Below are positions 1 through 6,580 of a stretch of DNA of 13,627 nucleotides, piece by piece. Made by a program: the position numbers and the translations under genes. Position 1 is the first letter of the stretch. Every line of letters starts with the position of its first letter. The DNA is taken from NCBI GenBank assembly GCA_003641795.1, contig QNAP01000019.1, positions 1-13,627 on the forward strand, written 5' to 3'. The notes under the pieces were generated by a model. The model was given only the letters and a program-made list of their open reading frames with translations. It was not told where the DNA came from and made no database searches. The stretch is from Thermotogae bacterium (lineage in GTDB: Bacteria > Thermotogota > Thermotogae > UBA12178).

Positions 1-790
1 TCTCAATCACCCCGTAAAGTACCCCGCTCTTTTTGCTTCCGGTGACCCAATGAAAGTGTAGGTCTTTGAATCGCGAATCTTCCTTACGGAACTTAATTAT
101 CACTTTATGTCTACAGACTCTCAAAAACTCGGCGATATCTTTTTCATTCACAGTATCGTAAACCGCCACAGGTCTCAAGGGATTCATGGAAGAAGACTCG
201 AACTTGGGACGTTCGAACATAGGATCACAGTAAACAACGTCGAATGCTTCGTGTTCGAGTTTTCTGAGATATTCCCCGAAATTCGCATTGATCAATGTTA
301 CCCTGCGAAGTGCTTCCTTGATCCACGCATCCTCGGGTTTTACTTCCAAATGGAGGAATCGTTCTATGCCATGGCGGACCACGTTGTAAATGTGCACGGA
401 AGCCTCCAATCCTACAATCTCACCACGTGGGAGAAAGTGCGCCATGAGGATGGCCTCGCTTCCCAAACCGAAGGTGAGATCGAGAACACGTTCACTGCCT
501 TTTGGAGAGAGAGCTCTTATAAGATGGTCTTCAAGCCCCTTCTTCAAATTGAGATAGCGTATCTTCGCTGCAGAAGGGTGAAAGAACAATCTACCAGCTT
601 CGGTAATCAAGACCAAGCGATCGTCCTTTTCCAAGACGTAGATCAAGCGGGGCTTCGGAGAAACATCGGACAAGCGCCTTCTAGGGATGTAAGGAAACCC
701 CAACGAATGGGCCAGTCTTCTAGCCTTCTTGGACTGTACTGGTGAAGGTTTATGAGAAGTTGTTACTACGACATCAGAAGATTCAAGCAT
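1..790 (-). CDS. RsmJ-like SAM-dependent (rRNA) methyltransferase, 3' end cut by window edge
   Basis: The first 263 residues are visible and the C-terminus runs off the low-coordinate edge. A class I Rossmann methyltransferase is indicated by motif I, VLDLTFGLGSEAI (residues 102-114), and by the motif IV-like VYCDPMF (186-192). VYxDPMF followed by a basic strand (KVIIKFRKEDS, 229-239) is what I know from RsmJ, which methylates G1516 of 16S rRNA at N2. The first 45 residues, with VVVTTSHKPS and LGFPYIPR, resemble the N-terminal extension seen in RsmJ-like proteins of Gram-positive bacteria. The ATG at 790 is the only early start. An in-frame TAG ending the upstream gene lies one codon before it, so the two genes are in the same frame. 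A purine-rich stretch (GGGGAAGAG) inside the upstream gene is the likely ribosome binding site. The family is fairly sure; the exact target base is inferred. Confidence 0.82.
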   Translation of the reverse strand, partial: MLESSDVVVTTSHKPSPVQSKKARRLAHSLGFPYIPRRRLSDVSPKPRLIYVLEKDDRLVLITEAGRLFFHPSAAKIRYLNLKKGLEDHLIRALSPKGSERVLDLTFGLGSEAILMAHFLPRGEIVGLEASVHIYNVVRHGIERFLHLEVKPEDAWIKEALRRVTLINANFGEYLRKLEHEAFDVVYCDPMFERPKFESSSMNPLRPVAVYDTVNEKDIAEFLRVCRHKVIIKFRKEDSRFKDLHFHWVTGSKKSGVLYGVIE

Positions 791-793
791 TTC

Positions 794-1018
794 CTACTCT
801 TCCCCATCTGTGGCCTCAAGTATCGACTCGAGTGTATCAACATCCTCTTCCAAAATCTCGACTCTTTTCAAAAGACTTTCATACTCAGCTTTTGCAGCGG
901 CTAGCTCTTCTTTTGCCTTCAAGTATCTAAGAACAACCACCACATTGGCACTCACGATGAACAGAAGAAGGACAAAAAGTACTATCTTACCCCAAAAAGA
1001 ACCTCTCCTCTTCCTCAC
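794..1018 (-). CDS. Small membrane protein with coiled coil, FtsB/DivIC/FtsL-like
   Basis: A 74-residue protein with a basic N-terminus (RKRRG), one hydrophobic helix at about residues 10-31, and a charged heptad-rich region at about 33-66 suited to a coiled coil, ending in an acidic tail. This single-span type II layout is that of the divisome proteins FtsB, DivIC and FtsL, which bind each other through the periplasmic coiled coil. There is no diagnostic motif, so the assignment rests on architecture alone. The longest frame starts with TTG at 1021, but the next codon, GTG at 1018, is preferred. It makes a 4-base GTGA overlap with the stop of the upstream lipoprotein gene and sits 6 bases after a GGTGA ribosome binding site. 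Synthesis is probably coupled to the upstream gene. The alternative is a generic membrane-anchored coiled-coil protein. Confidence 0.65.
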   Translation of the reverse strand: MRKRRGSFWGKIVLFVLLLFIVSANVVVVLRYLKAKEELAAAKAEYESLLKRVEILEEDVDTLESILEATDGEE

Positions 1019-1755
1019 CAAGTTTCACCCACGATCTTCTGCACCTCTGTTGAATCGAAAGTCACTCTCACCGTATAATACCCCAATCCTTTCGGATCGG
1101 GCAACGTTAAGGAAAGGAATCCGAACTCATCCGTAACTCGTATGCCTTTCCACTCCATAGGAGTTGCCTCGAGTTGCGCGATGGAAAATTCTGGAACCTC
1201 CACGGTTGTCGTCGCATGGGGAAAACCGAGATCGAACTCCACATTGGTGGTGGGAGATGTAATAGCGAAAAACCACGGAGATGCGGGATCTGCGATATCG
1301 AAGTAGAGGTTGAGCATCTGCCTTCCGCCCGAAGACGTCCCCCAACCTTCTTCCAGCATACCGGATTCGAGATGATGAACAACACCTTCCAACTTCTCAG
1401 GGATGGAAACTCGCGATGGGTACGGTGTGGTGAGTGTGGCGATACCACCTGTATGTACCGCCACCGTTGCTCCATCGACAGCACCGATGATTTCGAAAGA
1501 CCTTTCAAGGTTCAGCTCCTCGGCAAGATCCACAACCTTTTCAATTAGCAAAGGTGAGGCAACCCCTTCCACCTCGATGGATTTTACGTAGACTCTGTAA
1601 CTGTAATCGTTGTAATAATCGATAACACCTTCGGGAACACTGTACAGGAGGTTTCGAACCCATAAGTTCGTTACTCGAGATCCTTCATAACAAGAGGACA
1701 GAAAGAGAAGGGGCGATACAATAGCCAAAATGATCAGCATTTTGAAGCCTCTCAC
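1015..1755 (-). CDS. Predicted lipoprotein of unknown function
   Basis: A protein of about 246 residues with a lipoprotein signal peptide: short basic start (RGFK), hydrophobic stretch (MLIILAIVSPLLFL), and a lipobox-like LSSC whose Cys, about residue 22, would be lipidated. The mature part looks like a mixed alpha/beta to beta-rich extracytoplasmic domain. It has many Thr/Val strands and a Gly-rich linker (GWGTSSGGRQ) and matches no family I recognise. At this length it is too short for a usual sugar-binding protein of the MalE class. The open frame begins with ATG at 1770, but a GGGAGGG ribosome binding site lies inside that extension, 7 bases before GTG at 1755, so I take the GTG. The gene follows the MalG-like permease by 36 bases and overlaps the next small membrane protein gene by 4 bases. 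Both genes are probably in the permease operon. A role with the transporter is possible but unproven. Confidence 0.7.
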   Translation of the reverse strand: MRGFKMLIILAIVSPLLFLSSCYEGSRVTNLWVRNLLYSVPEGVIDYYNDYSYRVYVKSIEVEGVASPLLIEKVVDLAEELNLERSFEIIGAVDGATVAVHTGGIATLTTPYPSRVSIPEKLEGVVHHLESGMLEEGWGTSSGGRQMLNLYFDIADPASPWFFAITSPTTNVEFDLGFPHATTTVEVPEFSIAQLEATPMEWKGIRVTDEFGFLSLTLPDPKGLGYYTVRVTFDSTEVQKIVGETW

Positions 1756-1760
1756 ATTCA

Positions 1761-1768
1761 TCCCTCCC
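1761..1768 (-). promoter_or_regulatory. Ribosome binding site deciding the lipoprotein start
   Basis: GGGAGGGA in the mRNA; the GGAGG core is 7 bases before GTG at 1755. It lies inside the longer frame that would start at ATG 1770, where I see no upstream ribosome binding site. Confidence 0.65.
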
Positions 1769-1791
1769 ATCAGGGAAATGAACTCGCGTAA

Positions 1792-4125
1792 CTATTTCAG
1801 CCCCGTTCTCGCTATACCTCGGATAAAATAGCGCTGCGTGAACAAAAAGAGCAGAATCACCGGTAACATGGAAAACGTTGAAGCTGCCATCAGTTGATTG
1901 TACAACGTGCCCACTTCGCTGCTGAAGGTCTGAAGTCCAACCGGTAACGTCCTCATCTCCGGACTCTTCGTCACTATCAGTACCCAGAGGAATGCGTTCC
2001 AACTTCCCACGAACTTGAGAAGAGCACTGGTGATGACTACTGGCTTCGAAAGGGGGAGAACGACCGTCCACAGAAATCGCCATTTGGAAGCCCCATCGAT
2101 CTTCGCTGCATCGAAGAGTTCATCGGGCAAGGTTTTAAAGTGCTGGCGCATCAGAAATATTGCGAAGACCTGTACCACCCAAGGCACGATCAGTGCGTAA
2201 TAAGTATCTATCCATCCAAATTTCGTCAATGTGATGTAATTAGGGACCAAGAGCACTTCTCCTGGAACCATCATTGTAGCGAGATAGAGCGTGAAGAGAA
2301 AATCTCTGCCGAAAAAGTCAAGTTTTGCGAAAGCGAAGGCAGCCATGGCGGCGATTATCACTTCCAGTACTGTCGTGATCGTAGCCACAAAAACGGTATT
2401 GATGTAGTATCTTCCAAAAGGGGCCGCTTTCCAAGCATCCACGTAATTCTGAAAGAAGTTGAGAAACACTTCCCCAGGTGTAAAACGGGCTTCAACCGAG
2501 AATTTACTGTCATAGAACCAAACACGATGGTAGTTGCTTTCTATCTCGAAGGATTCTCCGCCCACACAACGCACATTCTTTACCGTGTTGGGAAGATTTA
2601 TGGGAACCGTACTGTTTCGAGTATCTGTCACCAGTTTGCTCAACTTCTGTATATCCTTCGACTGTTGCCATTTGATCAAGAAAAGCTGGTGAGCGAGTTG
2701 TTCATATTGTGCTGTATTTTTGAATTTCTCGATTTTTGAAACGAGGAGAGGATCTCCTTTCAACAACTTTGTCAGGCCATCTTCCAACTCTTTCCATGTC
2801 CGTGCTACTCCAATCAGCTTGTCGACATCTGAAACAGACACGAATTCACGCACGTTGCTCACCAAATCGTTCAGAGTTACCAAAAGTGCCTGCCTGTCGC
2901 CATGGAATCCGGATTGATCCATGAGAGCAAAAAGGCGCTTGTTGAGCTCGCCGATATACCGATCAACAACCTTCCTGGGTCCCGCTGCTTCGAGCAATGT
3001 CAGGATCAACGTTTTGTCGTGACTCAAAGAAACTTCCTTCTCCACGGCGTTCACTATTTCCTGCCGCACTTCTTCGGGGGTTTTGAGTCTTACCACTATC
3101 TCCGCCGCGCTCCCCTTCTGCAAGGCTTTGTAAGAATCCCAGACTTGTTGAAAGAGTTCGATAAGATTCACCCACGCTCTTATGGGCGCCATGAACCTCG
3201 ACTCGTAAAAATTGAAGAGACTTTCTGCGAAATCCGGTACATATCCCAACTCTTTCTCGACCCTGTGTCTCAGGTTCCACTCGAGTAATCCTTGGAGTTC
3301 TGTTCTCAAATTCGCAAGTTCCGCTGCTGACAAGGTTGGGTTGAGACCTTTCTTGTAGTCATCAAGTGTCAACATAAGCTCCTCCAACTCACTTTCAAGA
3401 CCGCTCACGCTCTCTTCCACCAGCTTTCTGACCCTTTGCTTGGCTTCCACTACCTCAGATCCGTCGGACGATTTGGATCTAAGACTCCAATGTGCTACCA
3501 GCTTCTCTCCGTATCTTTCCAGCAATCCTTTCAACCTACCGAGCTCCACTGATACTTCTTCTGGCAGAAAATCGCGCCCCATGAAGGGATTCTTCGAGAA
3601 AAGGAAGAGTTCGAAAAAGCGATCCAAGAAATCTTCTGTGCTCGAAACGTTCTGCATAACGTTGTCGTACACTTGCGCAACATTTTGCGGTAGTTCTCTC
3701 TCGTAAATGGCAAAATTCGATCGAAATTTCGAAAGCGGCGGCACTACGTGTGGAACATCATTGGGCTCGATTTTTATATGTATTTCACCTCTACGCACAG
3801 GATCGTCATCTACCTTCAACACTACTACGTTCTTGGAAGAATCTTCAGACCGGAAGGACAACAGGTTTAGAAACTCCTTAAAAGACAAGGCAGAAAAGTC
3901 TATGGATCTGGCCGCGCCAAAAGACGGTACGGTTTTGAGATTTCTGTGAGAGAAGAGATTCTCGGTCGTCCATTGAGGTGGCCACTTTTCAACCTCGCTG
4001 GGGAGTTTAAAAGAAGTTACCAACATCCAAGCAAACGGCAGTAACATCACAGCAACACCGCTGAGAACAAGCAGGTAAACGAAGACTTGTCCCAACAGCT
4101 TTGCCCCCTGATTCAATCCTGTCAC
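1792..4125 (-). CDS. MalG-type ABC sugar permease with a ~490-residue extracytoplasmic insertion
   Basis: A 777-residue inner-membrane permease of a carbohydrate (CUT1-type) ABC importer; MalG-type subunits are usually about 270-300 residues. Residues 13-37 are TM1, followed by SFKLPSEVEKWPPQWTTENL, the normal post-TM1 stretch. The standard permease core resumes near residue 550 (NFFQNYVDAWKAAPFGRYYINT) and runs to the end with about five membrane helices. The EAA loop, which docks on the ATPase, is DELFDAAKIDGASKWRF (668-684) with PLSKP after it. Residues from about 57 to 545 are extra: beta-like ends enclosing a long, charged, helical middle with no membrane segment, so they should lie outside the membrane. 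The GTG start at 4125 forms a GTGA overlap with the upstream MalF-like gene; TTG three codons later, 5 bases after GGGGTGA, is an alternative. The transported substrate is unknown. No frameshift or stop breaks the gene. Confidence 0.93.
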   Translation of the reverse strand: MTGLNQGAKLLGQVFVYLLVLSGVAVMLLPFAWMLVTSFKLPSEVEKWPPQWTTENLFSHRNLKTVPSFGAARSIDFSALSFKEFLNLLSFRSEDSSKNVVVLKVDDDPVRRGEIHIKIEPNDVPHVVPPLSKFRSNFAIYERELPQNVAQVYDNVMQNVSSTEDFLDRFFELFLFSKNPFMGRDFLPEEVSVELGRLKGLLERYGEKLVAHWSLRSKSSDGSEVVEAKQRVRKLVEESVSGLESELEELMLTLDDYKKGLNPTLSAAELANLRTELQGLLEWNLRHRVEKELGYVPDFAESLFNFYESRFMAPIRAWVNLIELFQQVWDSYKALQKGSAAEIVVRLKTPEEVRQEIVNAVEKEVSLSHDKTLILTLLEAAGPRKVVDRYIGELNKRLFALMDQSGFHGDRQALLVTLNDLVSNVREFVSVSDVDKLIGVARTWKELEDGLTKLLKGDPLLVSKIEKFKNTAQYEQLAHQLFLIKWQQSKDIQKLSKLVTDTRNSTVPINLPNTVKNVRCVGGESFEIESNYHRVWFYDSKFSVEARFTPGEVFLNFFQNYVDAWKAAPFGRYYINTVFVATITTVLEVIIAAMAAFAFAKLDFFGRDFLFTLYLATMMVPGEVLLVPNYITLTKFGWIDTYYALIVPWVVQVFAIFLMRQHFKTLPDELFDAAKIDGASKWRFLWTVVLPLSKPVVITSALLKFVGSWNAFLWVLIVTKSPEMRTLPVGLQTFSSEVGTLYNQLMAASTFSMLPVILLFLFTQRYFIRGIARTGLK
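2490..3957 (-). other. Large inserted domain within the MalG-like permease
   Basis: This is the part of the permease gene (about residues 57-545) absent from ordinary MalG-type permeases. The N-terminal stretch (to about 150) and the C-terminal stretch (about 505-545) look beta-strand rich, for example VVVLKVDDD, EIHIKIEPND and HRVWFYDSKFSVEARF. The middle, about 155-500, is amphipathic helix with many Glu, Lys and Leu and probable coiled-coil segments (SVSGLESELEELMLTLDDY). Because it sits between TM1 and TM2, it is expected on the outer side of the membrane. It could shape substrate capture or contact a binding protein or the peptidoglycan; the sequence does not say which. Boundaries are approximate. 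Confidence 0.75.
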
Positions 4126-5411
4126 CCCACATACTGCACCCTTTTCTGGCCCACTCTAAACTGAATCAATGTTAGAACCAGTATTATGGCGAAAAGCACG
4201 TAGGCAGCTGCGCTTGCAAGGCCCATCCTTTGTTTTTGGTAGAAAGTATCGAATATGTAGTAGACCATGGTCAATCCACTATTGCCGTAAGGTCCTGGCA
4301 ATCCTTCATACAACACGTAGACTTGTGTGAAAACTTTGAAGGCTCCTATCATGGAGACGATCAGCACGAAGAACGTCGTCGGTGAAAGCAGGGGCCAGGT
4401 TATGTAGAAGAATTTTTGTAAGTTGTTTGCCCCGTCCACATCGGCAGCTTCATAGTAAAACTTGTCGATGTTTTGAAGACCGGCGAGAAAGATAACGGCA
4501 TCGTATCCCACCATCTTCCAAATCGAGACGATGGCTATAGTGGGTATTGTCCATCGCTCGTCTTTCAACCAAGCGACCTTCTCAATTCCGAACCAACTTA
4601 AGAAATAATTGAGCAGACCAAATTCATCGTTGAATATCCACTTCCACACAAGTGAAATCGCGACCACGGATGTTACGAAGGGAATGAAGTACGCTGTTCT
4701 GTAGAAGGCACGCAATTTCAGCGGTCGATTGAGCAAGAGTGCTATTCCCAGTGCCAAGAAAATGGTGGTTGGAGTCGAAAGAATGACGTAGTAAACAGTA
4801 TTCCAGATAGCTTTCACGAACAGACTACTTTCCTTAACGACAACGAGATAAGAGATGATATCCCGAGACACATGAGCGTAGTAACGGAGAATCAAGAAGA
4901 GCACTAACACCAAAAACGTGGAACCTAGAGCAGAACCCTTTAACACCGACCATTCTGGCTCCAGATCCTTTTTCGATAACCACGCCAGAAATGCAAGACC
5001 CATCACCATCAACAACGAAAGATAGACGTTCCTTTCAAAAATGGAAAAGTAGAATCGCGAAACTACAAACAAAACGAGAAACGCGAGCAACCAAACGCTC
5101 ACCTTTTTTCTAAAAAGCTGATAGAGTGCGATCACCGTCAGGATCGAGAGGATAATGAGCGACAACGTTACGAGTAGAGCCAAAAGAAAACTGAATGGTG
5201 ACTCCACTTCAAAGAGTTGCCGATAATTCTCCCATCCGATAAATATGGGATTCCGCTGGTGGCGAAAATCCCATCGAAAGAAACTCAAAACCAGCGAAAA
5301 ACCTATAGGCCAGAAAACAAAGATCGAAAGCACCACCAAGGACGGTAACAGGAAAAGATAAGCCTTTAGCGACTCCAAGGCGTATCGCTTCAGATTCCTC
5401 CTGTGACGCAT
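4122..5411 (-). CDS. MalF-type ABC sugar permease with extra membrane helices
   Basis: A 429-residue permease, against about 290-320 for common UgpA/LacF-type partners. The N-terminus has TM1 at about 18-43 with the usual FLLPSLVVLSIFVFWPIG signature, then GWENYRQLF (59-67). Normally the next segment would lead straight into a motif such as WNTVYYVILSTPTTI, but here that motif comes only at 203-217. Between them, about residues 71-192 add four hydrophobic helices (near 73-98, 104-125, 129-145 and 159-177). The EAA loop FYYEAADVDGANNLQKFF (318-335) followed by ITWPLLSP is intact, so coupling to an ATPase is expected. The ATG at 5411 has a strong AAGGAGGA site 7 bases upstream of it that overlaps the stop of the preceding gene. 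The gene overlaps the MalG-like gene by 4 bases. No binding-protein or ATPase gene is adjacent. The substrate is unknown; sugar transport is inferred from the family. Confidence 0.93.
   Translation of the reverse strand: MRHRRNLKRYALESLKAYLFLLPSLVVLSIFVFWPIGFSLVLSFFRWDFRHQRNPIFIGWENYRQLFEVESPFSFLLALLVTLSLIILSILTVIALYQLFRKKVSVWLLAFLVLFVVSRFYFSIFERNVYLSLLMVMGLAFLAWLSKKDLEPEWSVLKGSALGSTFLVLVLFLILRYYAHVSRDIISYLVVVKESSLFVKAIWNTVYYVILSTPTTIFLALGIALLLNRPLKLRAFYRTAYFIPFVTSVVAISLVWKWIFNDEFGLLNYFLSWFGIEKVAWLKDERWTIPTIAIVSIWKMVGYDAVIFLAGLQNIDKFYYEAADVDGANNLQKFFYITWPLLSPTTFFVLIVSMIGAFKVFTQVYVLYEGLPGPYGNSGLTMVYYIFDTFYQKQRMGLASAAAYVLFAIILVLTLIQFRVGQKRVQYVG
4836..5201 (-). other. Extra block of about four membrane helices in the MalF-like permease
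   Basis: Codons for about residues 71-192 of the MalF-like permease. They encode four predicted membrane helices separated by short charged loops (RKKVSV, ERNV, SKKDLEPEWSV). An even number of added spans leaves the topology of the conserved core unchanged, so the EAA loop stays cytoplasmic. The insertion sits at the same point, after TM1, as the giant insertion of the partner permease. Boundaries are approximate. Confidence 0.7.
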
Positions 5412-5417
5412 TCAAAA

Positions 5418-5425
5418 TCCTCCTT
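5418..5425 (-). promoter_or_regulatory. Strong ribosome binding site of the MalF-like permease
   Basis: AAGGAGGA in the mRNA, with GGAGG 7 bases before ATG at 5411. It overlaps the TAA stop of the preceding small gene, so ribosomes ending there can reinitiate at once. Confidence 0.75.
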
Positions 5426-5849
5426 ACAGAATCTTGGGCGGCTCTCCTTTTCGCCCCTTCTTTAGTTGATCCAGCTGCGTTATCAGGTCAGGGCTTGCTA
5501 TATCTATGTTCGCCTTCGATTTTACCTGTTGTGCCACCTTTTCCAGCTTTTCGCGATACTTTTCGAGGGCTTCTCTCAATTCCTGCACATTCCCATTGAG
5601 CCAATTCCAAAGCTGTTCGGAATACCCGACAACCTCCTCTTCCTTGTACTCAGATATCATACCGGCGCTTTTCATGACCTCGAATTCTTCCTTGACCGCC
5701 GATTTCACGTCAGATTTATCGAATTCAGCCCTGGCCTTTAACAATCGTGCTAAAACGTTTGTTCTCAATTTCAGATCATCGAGCGCAACTTCCAACGAGT
5801 CCAATCGCGCTACCAGCAAGTTCAAGAACTCATCCAGCCTTATCTGCAC
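5424..5849 (-). CDS. Small helical, probably cytoplasmic protein of unknown function
   Basis: A 141-residue protein that I do not recognise. It has no signal peptide or membrane segment. Nearly the whole chain is predicted helix: an N-terminal helix with leucine heptads (residues 5-40, DEFLNLLVARLDSLEVALDD), a middle section with EEEVVGYSEQLWNWLNG (70-86), and a charged helix ELREALEKYREKLEKVAQQV (90-109). The tail is basic (KKGRKGEPPKIL). The GTG start at 5849 is supported by a GGGAGG site 7 bases before it, and the gene overlaps the end of rnc by 10 bases. The MalF-like gene starts 12 bases downstream, its ribosome binding site overlapping this stop codon. Position suggests a link with RNase III or with the transporter, but the sequence gives no function. 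Its long helices recall the helical middle of the MalG-like insertion; I see no clear sequence identity between them. Confidence 0.8.
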   Translation of the reverse strand: MQIRLDEFLNLLVARLDSLEVALDDLKLRTNVLARLLKARAEFDKSDVKSAVKEEFEVMKSAGMISEYKEEEVVGYSEQLWNWLNGNVQELREALEKYREKLEKVAQQVKSKANIDIASPDLITQLDQLKKGRKGEPPKIL

Positions 5850-6580
5850 TGCGATTCCTCCCTTTCTTTTAGAATTTCGTACGCAATCTTCGCAGCTTTC
5901 TGCTGAGCTTCCTTTTTAGACTTCCCAGATGCAGTAGCTATTTTATCATCTTGAAGCCAGACCTCGACGGTGAATCTCCGCGCGTGTGACGGACCTTCAC
6001 TTGCGACGACACGATACTCAGGCAAGATTTTAAACCGAGACTGTGTCAATTCCTGTAGGGCTGTTTTGTAATCAACAACAACATTCGATGTGGCGAGTTC
6101 ACGGACGGACTCTCCCAAAACTGAGAGAATGAATTTCTTGACCCTATCCCATCCAAAAACAATGTAGATTGCTCCCACCAACGCTTCAAACGCGTCAGCA
6201 AGTATTGAATTCTTTTCTCGCCCTCCCGTCCTTTCTTCTCCTTTACCAAGGCAGATGAGATCCTTCAACCCCAGGTTCCTCGCCACACTGGCAAGAGAAG
6301 CCTCGCTCACCACCGTTGCTTTCACAACAGACATACGTCCCTCGGATAGCTCGTAGCGGTTGTAGAGATGATCAGCCACAACGAGATCTAAAACAGCATC
6401 TCCCAAGAACTCGAGCCTCTCATTGGATGGAACTATTGAGCCAGACTGAGACATCTCGTTGGCATAAGAACTGTGGCTCAACGCCACTGCGAAGGGTTCG
6501 AGTGCTCCGTTGTTCACAGATTCGAATCCGTGACGTTTCAGCACATCCAGCAATTTGCGCGCATTCTCCCTATGCATCAT
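5840..6580 (-). CDS. rnc: Ribonuclease III
   Basis: RNase III cuts double-stranded RNA and processes rRNA precursors and structured mRNAs in the cytoplasm. From the chosen ATG the protein is 246 residues, normal for the family. The signature NERLEFLGDAVLD is at 53-65, giving the expected metal-binding residues E54, E57 and D61. The second catalytic cluster, DAFEALVGAIY (129-139), supplies D129 and E132. A double-stranded RNA-binding domain covers about 170-238, starting DYKTALQELTQ and containing the conserved GxSKKEAxxKAA end. The longest frame opens with TTG at 6595, but that TTG lies next to the GGAGGAG ribosome binding site that serves ATG at 6580, so the ATG is used. The gene overlaps the glycosyltransferase end by 11 bases. 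RNase III often regulates its own mRNA in other bacteria; whether that happens here is unknown. Confidence 0.97.
   Translation of the reverse strand: MMHRENARKLLDVLKRHGFESVNNGALEPFAVALSHSSYANEMSQSGSIVPSNERLEFLGDAVLDLVVADHLYNRYELSEGRMSVVKATVVSEASLASVARNLGLKDLICLGKGEERTGGREKNSILADAFEALVGAIYIVFGWDRVKKFILSVLGESVRELATSNVVVDYKTALQELTQSRFKILPEYRVVASEGPSHARRFTVEVWLQDDKIATASGKSKKEAQQKAAKIAYEILKEREESQCR
5857..5862 (-). promoter_or_regulatory. Ribosome binding site of the 141-residue helical protein
   Basis: GGGAGG in the mRNA, 7 bases before the GTG at 5849 and wholly within the end of rnc. It is the main evidence that this small frame is a real gene with a GTG start. Confidence 0.75.

Noticed and set aside
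619..637. A 19-base identical repeat shared with 10009-10027 (gatcgtccttttccaagac)
   Set aside because: Both copies encode the same short peptide VLEKDD in unrelated proteins with the same codons; there is no repeat family or flanking similarity, so coincidence is likely.
107..745. A 212-codon open frame on the plus strand
   Set aside because: It lies fully opposite the RsmJ-like methyltransferase gene, which has clear family motifs. The plus-strand protein has no recognisable features.
1050..1079. A plus-strand promoter look-alike, TTGAAT, 18 bases, TATAAT
   Set aside because: It lies inside the lipoprotein gene, opposite to transcription, with no plus-strand gene after it. One such match is expected by chance, though an antisense RNA cannot be excluded.
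2140..2739. A 199-codon plus-strand open frame opposite the MalG-like permease
   Set aside because: It is a shadow of the real gene; the product is unlike any protein and rich in Cys and His from reverse reading.
2490..3957. Reading the long middle of the MalG-like gene as a separate gene inserted into it
   Set aside because: The frame is continuous on both sides, with no internal stop, no frameshift and no clear internal ribosome binding site, so it is one protein with an inserted domain.
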